DNA from: Planctomycetota bacterium
GTDB taxonomy: Bacteria > Planctomycetota > UBA1135 > GCA-002686595
Reading direction: 5' to 3'
Length of the DNA stretch: 64,000 nt
Assembly (NCBI GenBank): GCA_012960475.1
Contig: DUBE01000007.1
Coordinates: forward strand, 1-64,000
Shown: positions 17,152 to 25,181 of the stretch, piece by piece
Position numbering within the stretch: position 1 is the first letter of the stretch
Layout: each line of letters begins with the position of its first letter
The notes under the pieces: generated by a model
What the model was told of the DNA's origin: nothing
Databases searched by the model: none
Seen by the model: the letters and a program-made list of their open reading frames with translations, nothing else
Translations under genes and position numbers: made by a program

Positions 17152-17675
17152 GCTTCGATCCGAAACCCCTGCGCTGGATTGAGTTGGACCTGCCTCATCC
17201 TGATGGTGGTGGCCGCCTGGTGACCTTGCGCACCGATGGTCCATTTGCTCTGCGCTCTTGGTACTTCGCGCCTGAGTCTGATGTGAAGATGGAGTTGCAC
17301 TTGGATCGGCGCACTCCTGAGGGTGGATTGACAGGTTGCTTGCACTGTGGGCATGCGGAGCTATACACCCGCAAGAAATTCAACAAGACTCTCGGCTTCG
17401 CGATCGTGGGCGTGGCGGCCTTGCTTGTGCTGGTCTTCGAGAACTACTGGAGTCTCGTTGTGGCGGGGATCCTCGACTTTGCGCTCTTCTCCATCGCTCG
17501 TGATGAAGTTGTCTGCTACTTCTGTTCGGCAGTTCACAGGGGCTTCGGGGTGTCTCCACGCCATCCTTCATTCGACCGCACAATCGAAGAGCGTTTGAAG
17601 TTTGGCGCGAGGGCTGTCATGGGCGAGCCCATGCGCGAGGGGGGAACCGCCAATGCTCCTGATCCGGAGCACTGA
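17148..17675 (+). CDS. Small membrane protein with two CxxC motifs
   Basis: The 175-residue protein has a soluble N-terminal half ending in CLHCGH, a membrane hairpin (about residues 84-118, two hydrophobic helices), then CYFC and a soluble tail. The two CxxC motifs flank the hairpin and would lie on the same side of the membrane, able to form one four-cysteine metal site or a redox pair. The GTG start overlaps the upstream membrane gene. The family is not recognised. A strong bidirectional hairpin follows. Confidence 0.65.
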   Translation: MSFDPKPLRWIELDLPHPDGGGRLVTLRTDGPFALRSWYFAPESDVKMELHLDRRTPEGGLTGCLHCGHAELYTRKKFNKTLGFAIVGVAALLVLVFENYWSLVVAGILDFALFSIARDEVVCYFCSAVHRGFGVSPRHPSFDRTIEERLKFGARAVMGEPMREGGTANAPDPEH

Positions 17676-17690
17676 TCGCGCAAGCAAACA

Positions 17691-17723
17691 CGCGGGGCGT
17701 GGTGATCTTCACCACGCCCCGCG
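17691..17723. terminator. Bidirectional hairpin terminator
   Basis: Perfect 15-bp stem CGCGGGGCGTGGTGA / TCACCACGCCCCGCG with loop TCT, lying between convergent genes (the CxxC membrane protein and the minus-strand beta-barrel). There is no U-tract, so termination may rely on the hairpin itself or on bidirectional use. Confidence 0.75.
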
Positions 17724-17745
17724 CTTGACTGGATCTTTCGATTGC

Positions 17746-18414
17746 CTAGAAGTACCAGCGTGCACCGACGCTGATAGTGTCACCTTCGTCTGGCTTGTTG
17801 TAGATCACGCCCAGGCCCAGGCTTTCGGTCAGACGATAGAGAGCTGACGCTTCATAGACCAGGTCAGCGTTAGGAGCTTCGGCTCTCGAGACGCTTGCGC
17901 CCAGTTCCCAGGCCTCCCAGGCAAAGTAGCGTACGCCCCCACTGTACACCGTGTCGTGACTGGCGATGTTGATGGCGGGGTTGTCGGCCTGAAGGGCGAA
18001 ACCTGCCACTGAGACGCGCAAGAATCCGTTCAGTTCCGGCGTGATGTACTGGTGTATGCCAATACCAGCGAACCAGTTGTCTATCTTGCCTCCCTGGACA
18101 CTCACATTTTGCACTGTTGCGCTGGAGGAGCGACCGCCGCCGGCGAAGATGTGTATATAGGGGGTCAATTCCAGGGATGCGACCCCTCCCTGCATCTCCA
18201 CCTCTACATCGTTGCCTTGGTAGTATCCGTCCAGGGTCGTGTTCGAGTAGCCCAGCTCCACGTAGGTGTAGGGGATGCGCGAGTCCGAGCCCTGGCTATT
18301 GGTCAGGGTCTCTTGGACCAGGTTCACGGCCGGGGCTTTCGGCCGGGCGGGGATGGGAGGCTCGTGTCCAGGGACCAGGGCGGCAACGGAAATGGTGATG
18401 AGAGAAATGAGCAT
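17746..18414 (-). CDS. Outer-membrane beta-barrel protein
   Basis: The 222-residue protein has an N-terminal hydrophobic signal (LISLITISVAALVPG) and then alternating amphipathic strands (YTYVELGYSNTTLDGYY, LGLGVIYNKPDEGDTI). It ends in GARWYF, with the terminal Phe typical of barrels recognised by the BAM machinery. The size fits an 8- to 10-strand barrel such as the OmpA/OmpW-like class. The ligand is unknown. It is transcribed alone towards the bidirectional terminator. Confidence 0.75.
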   Translation of the reverse strand: MLISLITISVAALVPGHEPPIPARPKAPAVNLVQETLTNSQGSDSRIPYTYVELGYSNTTLDGYYQGNDVEVEMQGGVASLELTPYIHIFAGGGRSSSATVQNVSVQGGKIDNWFAGIGIHQYITPELNGFLRVSVAGFALQADNPAINIASHDTVYSGGVRYFAWEAWELGASVSRAEAPNADLVYEASALYRLTESLGLGVIYNKPDEGDTISVGARWYF

Positions 18415-18631
18415 GATTGATCATGGGTGCGCGGGATGGCCCCGAGGTGCTGAAGCGGGCGGGCGAGTCCCGTGCAGGGAGTATCGGTTCCTGGAGAGGT
18501 ATTTTTGACTGCCAATCCAGGGAGTCCGGATCTTGCTTCAGCTGGAGGCACAGGCAGCTCTGTCCAGGGCATTTTGGGTCTCGAGAGCCATCCAGCACCG
18601 CTTCCGAATAGATATTCCTGGGGGCAAGTCG

Positions 18632-18660
18632 TTGACGGGGCGCCTCCGTAGGGCGAGAAT
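18632..18660 (+). promoter_or_regulatory. Likely sigma-70 promoter for tRNA-Phe
   Basis: TTGACG (18632-18637) is separated by exactly 17 bases from GAGAAT (18655-18660), a fair match to the -35/-10 consensus. It lies about 30 bases before the tRNA. Confidence 0.45.
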
Positions 18661-18691
18661 CCGCCCCCCCGCAGGATTCTGCGGCGACCTC

Positions 18692-18767
18692 GGCCAGGTA
18701 GCTCAGTTGGTAGAGCACTTGATTGAAAATCAAGGGGTCACCAGTTCAAGTCTGGTCCTGGCCACCA
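18692..18767 (+). tRNA. tRNA-Phe (GAA)
   Basis: A full cloverleaf can be drawn: acceptor GGCCAGG/CCTGGCC, D-arm GCTC...GAGC, anticodon stem CTTGA/TCAAG with loop TTGAAAA (anticodon GAA at 18725-18727), T-arm ACCAG-TTCAAGT-CTGGT, discriminator A and an encoded CCA (18765-18767). Confidence 0.97.
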
Positions 18768-18842
18768 TCGCTCTGCCCACGGGTATTCCCCTTGGGACCG
18801 AGCCTTGTCAGATCCGCACTCATCAGAGTCCGGCACTCCCAA

Positions 18843-19151
18843 GTGAGCACAGCACCCAAGCGTATCGGGCGCCGGGATCCTTCCCGGCTTGAACTCGAGT
18901 GGCAGGATGGTCACAGAACCGTCTACAGCACCGCAGAGTTGCGGCGTCTGTGCCCTTGCGCCCGCTGTATCCATGAACTGACCGGCCAGGCCCTGCTGGA
19001 CCCCGCTTCGGTTCCCGAGGAACTTACTCACAATGGAGTCCAATTGGTTGGTACATACGCTCTATCTGTTGCCTTTTCAGACGGTCACAGCACAGGCATC
19101 TTTACCTGGCCCATGCTGCGGGAGAACGATCCCGCCAGTTCCACTGGCTGA
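18843..19151 (+). CDS. DUF971-domain protein
   Basis: The 102-residue protein matches the DUF971 (gamma-butyrobetaine hydroxylase N-terminal-like) fold: LEWQDGHRTVYSTAELRRLC, CPCARCIHE, and the C-terminal LSVAFSDGHSTGIFTWPML. In this family the CxxC-type cysteines bind zinc, and the domain occurs alone in many bacteria, sometimes linked to Fe-S maturation. The GTG at 18843 is chosen because upstream in-frame starts run into the tRNA. It is followed nine bases on by arfB. Confidence 0.8.
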   Translation: MSTAPKRIGRRDPSRLELEWQDGHRTVYSTAELRRLCPCARCIHELTGQALLDPASVPEELTHNGVQLVGTYALSVAFSDGHSTGIFTWPMLRENDPASSTG

Positions 19152-19160
19152 GGGACTTCG

Positions 19161-19589
19161 ATGGAGCCCCTTCCCGTTGGTGCGCGCCTGATCCTGCCCC
19201 CGGAGGAGATCGAGCTGCGAACCATGCGCGCATCCGGGCCAGGTGGGCAACGAGTCAACAAGGTGGAGACCGCCGTTGAGCTTCGTTTTGACATTGACGC
19301 CTCCCAGAGCCTGGGCAGGGCCCGACAGGACCTCTTGCACAAGCATCTGTCCTCTCGCCTAGTGGGGGGCAGTGTGCTCGTTGTGCGTGCCCAGGCCAGT
19401 CGCGAACGTCAGCGGAACCTGGAAGAGGCCCGGGAGCGCATGGCAGCCTTGATTGCGGGGGCTCTCAAGCCCCGCAAGGCTCGCAGGGCCACCAAGCCCA
19501 CCACCGGATCCAAGGAAAGGCGCTTGTCGGCCAAGCGCCGGGCGGGGAAGCGCAAGCAGGACCGTCGCAAGCCCTCGCAGGAGGACTGA
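19161..19589 (+). CDS. arfB: Alternative ribosome-rescue factor ArfB (peptidyl-tRNA hydrolase)
   Basis: Release-factor-like protein (142 residues) that hydrolyses peptidyl-tRNA on stalled ribosomes. The catalytic GGQ is at residues 28-30 in SGPGGQRVNKVET. The basic C-terminal tail (SKERRLSAKRRAGKRK) is the part that enters the empty mRNA channel in the family. It lacks the codon-recognition domains of RF1/RF2. It lies nine bases after the DUF971 gene and before a probable terminator. Confidence 0.92.
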   Translation: MEPLPVGARLILPPEEIELRTMRASGPGGQRVNKVETAVELRFDIDASQSLGRARQDLLHKHLSSRLVGGSVLVVRAQASRERQRNLEEARERMAALIAGALKPRKARRATKPTTGSKERRLSAKRRAGKRKQDRRKPSQED

Positions 19590-19641
19590 CATCCAGGGCC
19601 TGCCTCAAGGCCCTCGCCATGGGCGCCCCTACCCCCCCCTC

Positions 19642-19678
19642 AAAACCGCCTTCTGGGTCTCTCAAGGGTGGTTTTTCC
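19642..19678 (+). terminator. Probable rho-independent terminator after arfB
   Basis: AAAACCGCCTT (19642-19652) pairs, with one G-U pair and one bulge, to AAGGGTGGTTTT (19664-19675), and the stem runs straight into a T-run on the plus strand. Confidence 0.55.
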
Positions 19679-19679
19679 C

Positions 19680-20231
19680 GAGGTGGTGGAGGGGGGGCCT
19701 GTTTCATGTGTCCAAACACCAAGATTTGTCGGACCCGTGCCATGGGAGCGCCGCCCAATAATAGGGTCACACCCATCAACCTGAATTCAGCAGCCGTTGG
19801 TTTGATCAGAGGTCCTTTCCTGGCCCACAGACCCCTGTTGGACAGCACTGGGGCGGGATGATGGCCCCTGGGAGTCAGGATTCGGCATCAGGCCAGGATA
19901 AGGGACTTTCTAACACAGATTACACACAGGTACTTTCTTGTCATCAATACCGTAGCTGGAGGGCTTCTTCGCAGATTCTCGCCGAGCAGGAGTCGAGACC
20001 TAAGTCTATTCCAATCAACAACTTAGGTCACCTGGCCGGATTCAATCGTCAGTTTGAGGGACACGCCATCCGACACCCCGCCGAAGGTACCCCCGGAAAC
20101 AAAAATGCGTCGATTTGCCCATCTGGGTACTTGGATTGAGGAGGCCCACTCGGCATTCTCTGCGCGCAACAGACCCCCATCCCTGAACTCTCTGTCTGTC
20201 TCTCACGAGCACTCTGAACATACGAACTATC
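19680..20231 (+). promoter_or_regulatory. Long 5' region of the porin gene
   Basis: No credible gene is seen in the roughly 640 bases between arfB and the porin; short frames lack family features. It includes a perfect 9-bp inverted repeat, GACCTAAGT (19997-20005) and ACTTAGGTC (20021-20029), with a 15-base loop, about 200 bases before the porin start. This could be an operator or a leader-RNA hairpin. No clear promoter was identified. Confidence 0.35.
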
Positions 20232-21245
20232 ATGAAGACCATCATCTTCTGCGCAACTGCGCTCACCATGACCGGAGCCACCATGGCCGCCGGCAGTGAC
20301 TGGACCGCGCTTGACCGCGAAGTCGAGGCACTTTCCTCAAGTCTTGCTCCCCAAGGGGGCGGTGTCGCCATCGGCGGCTACATTGACCTTCTATACACCA
20401 ACACGTCCGACACGGACACCTCCCAATTCGGTGGCAACAACGCACGCGTCGGGTTCTCTGCTGAGAACTCGGGCTACGGTGTGACCATTGGAACCCAGTG
20501 GGCTGGTGGCGGGGGCGCGATCACCGATGCCTATGTCACGACTGAACTAGGCGGCATGAACACGACCGCCGGCTTCTTCAAGGCGCCCGCGGGTGCCAGT
20601 GGTGGCCGTGCCGAGCGTGACGGGTTCTTCCAGGACCGCAGCGCGATTGGCAGTAACTTTGCCGGCCGTGATTCCGGCATCATGTTGGGCGGCGGCTCTG
20701 GCAACCTGAACTGGGCTGTGGCGATCCAAAACGGGGACGACCTAGGGGCTAGTGATGACTACCAGACGACCGTGCACGTTGACTTTGCGGTCATGGGCGG
20801 AGGTTCCTCCGTGGAAGGCTGCTACGGTGCTGCCGACGGCATGGGCTTTGTGATTGGCGCTTCTATGGTTGATGACGATGGTTCTGCCGACTCTTCGACG
20901 GTTATCGACGCCAGCCTCACCTCGGGCACCTTCTCCTTCAGCGCTGAATTCGCCGATATGGGCGGCAGCACCACTGGTGCTGGCGCATCAGCCGGCGCTA
21001 CTCAGACTGCAACTGGCGATTCGCCCATGGCGGTTACCGGTACCTACGCAATTGGAGATGACTGGGAAATCGGCATCCGCTTTCAGGACTTGGACACCGC
21101 TGGTGGTGACGAGGATCTCGATATCGTTGCCAACCACTACATCAGTGGCCACGATGTGAAGTACACCATCGGGTTCTCCATGCCGGACAACGACGCCGGC
21201 ACCGGCTCCGACACCATCACGATCGGCCTCCAGGTCGGCTTCTGA
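20232..21245 (+). CDS. Outer-membrane porin
   Basis: The 337-residue protein has a signal peptide (MKTIIFCATALTMTGATMAA), a short charged helix, then Gly/Asp/Ser-rich alternating strands throughout (GYIDLLYTNTSDTDTS, AVTGTYAIGDDWEIGIRF), ending in LQVGF with a terminal Phe. Composition and length fit a 16-strand general or phosphate-selective-type porin. Substrate specificity cannot be read. The long leader and the strong terminator suggest a highly expressed single-gene unit. Confidence 0.8.
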   Translation: MKTIIFCATALTMTGATMAAGSDWTALDREVEALSSSLAPQGGGVAIGGYIDLLYTNTSDTDTSQFGGNNARVGFSAENSGYGVTIGTQWAGGGGAITDAYVTTELGGMNTTAGFFKAPAGASGGRAERDGFFQDRSAIGSNFAGRDSGIMLGGGSGNLNWAVAIQNGDDLGASDDYQTTVHVDFAVMGGGSSVEGCYGAADGMGFVIGASMVDDDGSADSSTVIDASLTSGTFSFSAEFADMGGSTTGAGASAGATQTATGDSPMAVTGTYAIGDDWEIGIRFQDLDTAGGDEDLDIVANHYISGHDVKYTIGFSMPDNDAGTGSDTITIGLQVGF

Positions 21246-21296
21246 TCCCAACTCAACCCGCATCCTGCGCGCGTCGTAGGGTCTGGGTTCGAATCA

Positions 21297-21341
21297 ACGG
21301 AAGGTCCTTCGCGCGCGTCGCGAGGGACCTTCCGTCTTTTT
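21297..21341 (+). terminator. Rho-independent terminator of the porin gene
   Basis: 17-bp stem ACGGAAGGTCCTTCGCG / CGCGAGGGACCTTCCGT with a single G-U pair and loop CGCGT, followed by CTTTTTG. Lies 51 bases after the porin stop, facing the convergent ribF. Confidence 0.93.
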
Positions 21342-21368
21342 GTGCCCCTGGTGGCTGGAGGGATGGCC

Positions 21369-22310
21369 TCAGGCCAGCAATGCCCTGGCCGCTTCGCAGT
21401 CCAAGGCAATCTGGCGGGTCAGGGCCTCAAGCCCCTCAAAGCGCTGCTCTTCCCGCAGGCGTCCTGCGAACTCGAACTCCAGGTGCTGGCCGTAGAGATC
21501 CCGGCCACCCTCCAAGAGGTGCACCTCAAAAAGGGGCTTCTCTGGACGCTGGCCATCCAGGGTTGGCCGGAAACCGATGTTGACCACCGCTGGCAGGGCC
21601 TCGATTCTGGTTGTGCCCTGGACAAGGGGGTCCACCCGGGCCCAGCCCGCATAGACCCCGGTGGGGGGCAGGAGTTCGTGGTGTGGATTCAGGTTTGCCG
21701 TGGGGAAGCCCAGCTTGTGTCCAAGGCCTTCTCCGTGGACAACCTCGCCGTAGACGCTCACCGGGCGCCCTAGCATGCGCGCTGCGCCCAACAGGTCGCC
21801 CAGCTCGACCGCTTCTCGGATGGCGGTGGAGGAAACGGCTCGCTGGCCTACTTCGACCTTGTCGATGATCTGGACCTCGTGCCCCAGGTCGCGCAGGAAC
21901 ATGGCGTCTCCTTCCCGGCTCGCGCCAAACTTGCTGTCAAAGCCAAGTACGAAGGCCTGGGCACCGAGGTCAGCCAGGAGGATCTGGTCCACGAAGTCCC
22001 GGGCGGTTGTCTCTCGCAGCGCCTGATTGAACTCCAGCACCAGGGTGTGCTCGATCCCGAGGCGCTCAAAGTGCCGCAGACGGTGTTCCAGGGTGGTCAG
22101 GGTGCGCGGCGCATGGCCCAGGAGCAGTGCCTTGGGATGCTGGTCGAAGGTGACCACGGTGGCCAGGGCGCCCGCTTCTGCTGCGCGTTCGCGATTTGCC
22201 TGCAGGATCGCCTGGTGTCCCAGGTGCAGTCCGTCGAATACCCCGATGCTGACCACCGCTGGTGGGTTGTCTGCCAGGGGCAGCTGGCCGAGATCTTTGG
22301 TGACGCGCAC
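21369..22310 (-). CDS. ribF: Bifunctional riboflavin kinase / FAD synthetase
   Basis: Converts riboflavin to FMN and then FAD (313 residues). The N-terminal nucleotidyltransferase domain has GVFDGLHLGHQ and STAIREAV. The C-terminal flavokinase domain has GLGHKLGFPTANL, GVYAGWA, and NIGFRPTLDG, with the acidic FEVHLLE. The start is the GTG at 22310, nine bases after the peptide deformylase stop, so the two are co-transcribed. Confidence 0.95.
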   Translation of the reverse strand: MRVTKDLGQLPLADNPPAVVSIGVFDGLHLGHQAILQANRERAAEAGALATVVTFDQHPKALLLGHAPRTLTTLEHRLRHFERLGIEHTLVLEFNQALRETTARDFVDQILLADLGAQAFVLGFDSKFGASREGDAMFLRDLGHEVQIIDKVEVGQRAVSSTAIREAVELGDLLGAARMLGRPVSVYGEVVHGEGLGHKLGFPTANLNPHHELLPPTGVYAGWARVDPLVQGTTRIEALPAVVNIGFRPTLDGQRPEKPLFEVHLLEGGRDLYGQHLEFEFAGRLREEQRFEGLEALTRQIALDCEAARALLA

Positions 22311-22319
22311 GGGAGAGGC

Positions 22320-22853
22320 TCAGAGGCCCTGTTTGTAGGTGTCTACCAGTTCCTGCAAAGCCGCGCGGTTGCGCAGTTTGTCCCCCGCGCTCATGCGGTC
22401 CACCAGCAAGATGCCCTCGAGGTGGTCGAGTTCATGCTGCACGATGCGGCTCAGGAAACCGGTCAGTTCCAGGTTGAGGGCCGCGCCCGTCACATCCTGG
22501 GCCTTGACCGTGCAGGCGTCGGGCCGAGAGACCTCGGCGTAGATGTCGGGAAAGGACAGGCAGCCCTCCTCGTGCAGGGTGTTCTCCCCCTTGCGGCTTG
22601 TGATGGTCGGATTGACCAGGACCAGCTCTCCTTCGGTTTTTTCACGGTCTCCCGTCTCGTTGATCACCAGGAGGCGTAGGTCAAGCCCCACCTGCGGTGC
22701 GGCCAGGCCCACCCCGCCGTTCTTGTACATCACCTCCAGCATGTTGGTGACCGTGTTCTTGAGGCCCTCATCAAAGGTCTTGACCACGGGGGCCACCCTT
22801 CGCAGGAAGGGCGAGGGGTAGAGGGTCAGGTTGAGTTCGAGGTCTGCGGGCAT
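22320..22853 (-). CDS. def: Peptide deformylase
   Basis: Removes the N-formyl group from nascent proteins. All three motifs are present: GVGLAAPQVG, EGCLS (metal ligand Cys98), and QHELDHLEG (His140, catalytic Glu141, His144). The 177-residue length is normal. The ATG at 22853 gives the usual N-terminus (LTLYPSPFLRRVA). It is first in a two-gene unit with ribF; it shares a short intergenic region with the divergent TPR gene. Confidence 0.96.
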   Translation of the reverse strand: MPADLELNLTLYPSPFLRRVAPVVKTFDEGLKNTVTNMLEVMYKNGGVGLAAPQVGLDLRLLVINETGDREKTEGELVLVNPTITSRKGENTLHEEGCLSFPDIYAEVSRPDACTVKAQDVTGAALNLELTGFLSRIVQHELDHLEGILLVDRMSAGDKLRNRAALQELVDTYKQGL

Positions 22854-22980
22854 GAGCTTGGTTCGGGGCTGCTGGTGGCCGGGTGTGCATCTCGAGAGAG
22901 CCGCACCACATTCCAGTGGGAAAACAGGATACCCGCGCGTTGACGGTCTCAAAGCCCCCCTATAGGATTCTCACCGCAAC

Positions 22981-24390
22981 TTGGTACCCGAACCTCCTCG
23001 CGTGGTTCAACATACTCAGACAGGGCAGACCCTGCGAATCACAGCAAACCCCGTGGACTACAGCAAACACATCCAGAAGGCGGAAGAGGCGGCCAGGAGA
23101 CGTAACTACGATTTTGCCATTCAGCTCTATCAGCAGTTGCTGGAGATCAACCCCGATGTAGGTGACGCTCGAGCTGGGCTGCGAAGGGTCTTCAAGGCCC
23201 GTCATGAGGCCAAGGGCGGGCGCGGGCTGTTCGGCAAGCTCAGGGGTGCGGCGCCTCTGGCTGCCGCCAAGGGCATGGCTCGTGCAGGGCGTTGGGACGC
23301 AGCGATCAAGGGCTACGAGGGCTATCTGGCTACGAATCCCATGAATGAGGAGGGGAACCTGCTCTTGGGGCATGCGCTTGAGGCTGGCGGGTACTACGCC
23401 TCGGCCCTGGCGGTGTTCGAGTTCCTTGCTGAGATCGCTCCTCGGAATTCCGAAGGGCTCAAGAGCGCCGGGGCCATGATGGCCAAGCAAGGGGATCCTT
23501 CTGAGGCCTTGGCTTACTACGAGCGTGCCCTTGAAGCTGATCCTCGCGATCGGGACGCGATGAAAGCTCGCAAGGATCTGGCGGCGGAGGCTGCCTTGAA
23601 GGAGGGCCGCTTTGACTCGGTGGACCACAGTCGCGAGCAGATTGTGGATCGCGAGGAGACCCAGTCTCTGGAGCGCGCCAACCGTCTGCAGATGTCGCCT
23701 GAGGAACTGGACGCTGAAGTTGAACGCCTGGAGGGTCGTCTGGCGGAGGATTCGAGCGATGTGGAGGTCATGCTGGAGCTGGCTCGCGTGCAGGAAAAGC
23801 GCCGCGATCCCGGTGCGGCGTTGGATCTGGTGGAACGTGCCCTGACTTTTCGCCAGGGCGACAGTGAACTGGCGGACCGGGCGGGGGCCCTGCGTGTAGC
23901 CTCGATCAAGCGCCAGATTTCGCAGGCGGACAAGCTCGGGGACACCGAAGCGGCAGACCGTCTGGAGGCGGAACTGGGCAACTTGGAAGGCACTCGCCTG
24001 CGCCAGATAGTGGAGCGAAGGCCTGGGGATGCCTCCAGTCGTCTTGCACTGGGGCGCTACCTGCTCGCGGCTGGAGATCTGGACGGGGCTGCCGCGGAGC
24101 TCCAGAAAGCGCTTGCGGACCCTCGGCTGGCCGCTGAGGGCCATTTCCTGCTGGGTATGTGCTTTCGCCGGCTTGGTTTCTTGGACCTGGCCCGCAAGCA
24201 GTTCAATGAGGCCCTCGAGGATAAGTCGACCCTGGACGACCGGGGGAGGGAGATCCTGTATAATCTCGGCGGAATTGCGGAAGCTGAGGGCAAGAGCACC
24301 GAGGCGCGCGCCTTCTACTCAAGGATATTCGAGACCGATATCGGGTACCGGGATGTGGCCGCAAAGATGGAACAATTGAGCAAAGACTGA
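22981..24390 (+). CDS. TPR-repeat protein
   Basis: The 469-residue, probably cytoplasmic protein is built of tetratricopeptide-type helix pairs (AEEAARRRNYDFAIQLYQQLL, AAIKGYEGYLATNPMNEEGN, GDPSEALAYYERALEADPRD, LARKQFNEALEDKS). A central charged coiled-coil-like part lies at about 215-330. No signal peptide or enzyme domain is visible. The TTG at 22981 is taken; a GTG at 23002 is seven codons inside. It probably acts as a scaffold; the partner is unknown. rpsT follows 117 bases later. Confidence 0.8.
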   Translation: MVPEPPRVVQHTQTGQTLRITANPVDYSKHIQKAEEAARRRNYDFAIQLYQQLLEINPDVGDARAGLRRVFKARHEAKGGRGLFGKLRGAAPLAAAKGMARAGRWDAAIKGYEGYLATNPMNEEGNLLLGHALEAGGYYASALAVFEFLAEIAPRNSEGLKSAGAMMAKQGDPSEALAYYERALEADPRDRDAMKARKDLAAEAALKEGRFDSVDHSREQIVDREETQSLERANRLQMSPEELDAEVERLEGRLAEDSSDVEVMLELARVQEKRRDPGAALDLVERALTFRQGDSELADRAGALRVASIKRQISQADKLGDTEAADRLEAELGNLEGTRLRQIVERRPGDASSRLALGRYLLAAGDLDGAAAELQKALADPRLAAEGHFLLGMCFRRLGFLDLARKQFNEALEDKSTLDDRGREILYNLGGIAEAEGKSTEARAFYSRIFETDIGYRDVAAKMEQLSKD

Positions 24391-24507
24391 TCATCAGCTG
24401 GTTTGAGCCCCGCCCCAAGGGTGTTGCCGGCTCGCAGTCCGCCTGGCGACTTTCACTTCGCCGCACTGAGACAGCAGTACCGAACAAACAGCATTCACCA
24501 AACAAAC

Positions 24508-24759
24508 ATGCCCACATCCAAGCAAGCAAAGAAGCGTATGCGCACTGACGCAGTCCGCCGAGTCGCCAACAAGGCTGTCTCCAGTGCCATGAAGACTGCC
24601 ATGAAGAGAGTCCTCGACGCTGAGAACACTGAAACCGCCCAGGCCGCCTTGCCCAACGCCATGAAGATGGTGGACAAGGCCGCCAAGAAGAACATCATTC
24701 ATGCAAACGCTGCCGCTCGCAACAGGTCTCGCTTGACGCGCGCTGCTAGCGCGAGCTGA
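24508..24759 (+). CDS. rpsT: 30S ribosomal protein S20
   Basis: Small basic helical ribosomal protein that binds 16S rRNA. The 83-residue sequence begins PTSKQAKKRMRTDAVRR and contains the S20 pattern KAAKKNIIHANAAARNRSRL near the C-terminus. The ATG at 24508 is fixed by this N-terminus. The leader before it (ACAAACAGCATTCACCAAAC) has no Shine-Dalgarno sequence, which is notable for an abundant protein and may relate to translational autoregulation, known for S20 in other bacteria. Confidence 0.95.
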   Translation: MPTSKQAKKRMRTDAVRRVANKAVSSAMKTAMKRVLDAENTETAQAALPNAMKMVDKAAKKNIIHANAAARNRSRLTRAASAS

Positions 24760-24830
24760 GCAATTACGAAGGGCCTCGATCAATTTGGGCCCCGCAATGT
24801 CGGGATTCTCTCTGGATCTCAATCAATCTG

Positions 24831-25172
24831 ATGGGCATGTTCGAAACCAGCGACACGAACTCAGCGCGATGGCATAAGCCTGTGCAGGTTCCGCGTGAGA
24901 AGGGCGACATCTTTTCGGCAGCATGCGAAATGGCTGCGGACATGCCGGGCTGGACTGTGACAGAGACCGATGAAGCCGGCCTGCGGATTGTGGCCACCAA
25001 GCAGAATGGTTTTCTTGGTGGCGCCTCCACCATCACCGTCGCCGTAGATGGCCCAGCCGACATTCCCAACTCATCGACTCATTGCCGTAGTGAATCGAGC
25101 GGCGCCCTTCTCTCGCGGGACAAGGGCAATGTTGCCGAGTTCATCCAGAAGTTCTGGATGCGCGTCAGCTAG
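24831..25172 (+). CDS. DUF1499-like hypothetical protein
   Basis: The 113-residue soluble protein has a helix (DIFSAACEMAADMPGWTV), two strands (GLRIVATKQNGFLGGASTITVAV), and a C-terminal segment CRSESSGALLSRDKGNVAEFIQKF. The order 'helix, GW, strand, R-S-x-S, N-x-x-x-I/F' resembles DUF1499, but the family call is tentative. Two ATGs (24831 and 24837) are possible; neither has a Shine-Dalgarno sequence. It converges on the prenyltransferase-like gene nine bases away. Confidence 0.55.
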   Translation: MGMFETSDTNSARWHKPVQVPREKGDIFSAACEMAADMPGWTVTETDEAGLRIVATKQNGFLGGASTITVAVDGPADIPNSSTHCRSESSGALLSRDKGNVAEFIQKFWMRVS

Positions 25173-25181
25173 CTGCTGACT

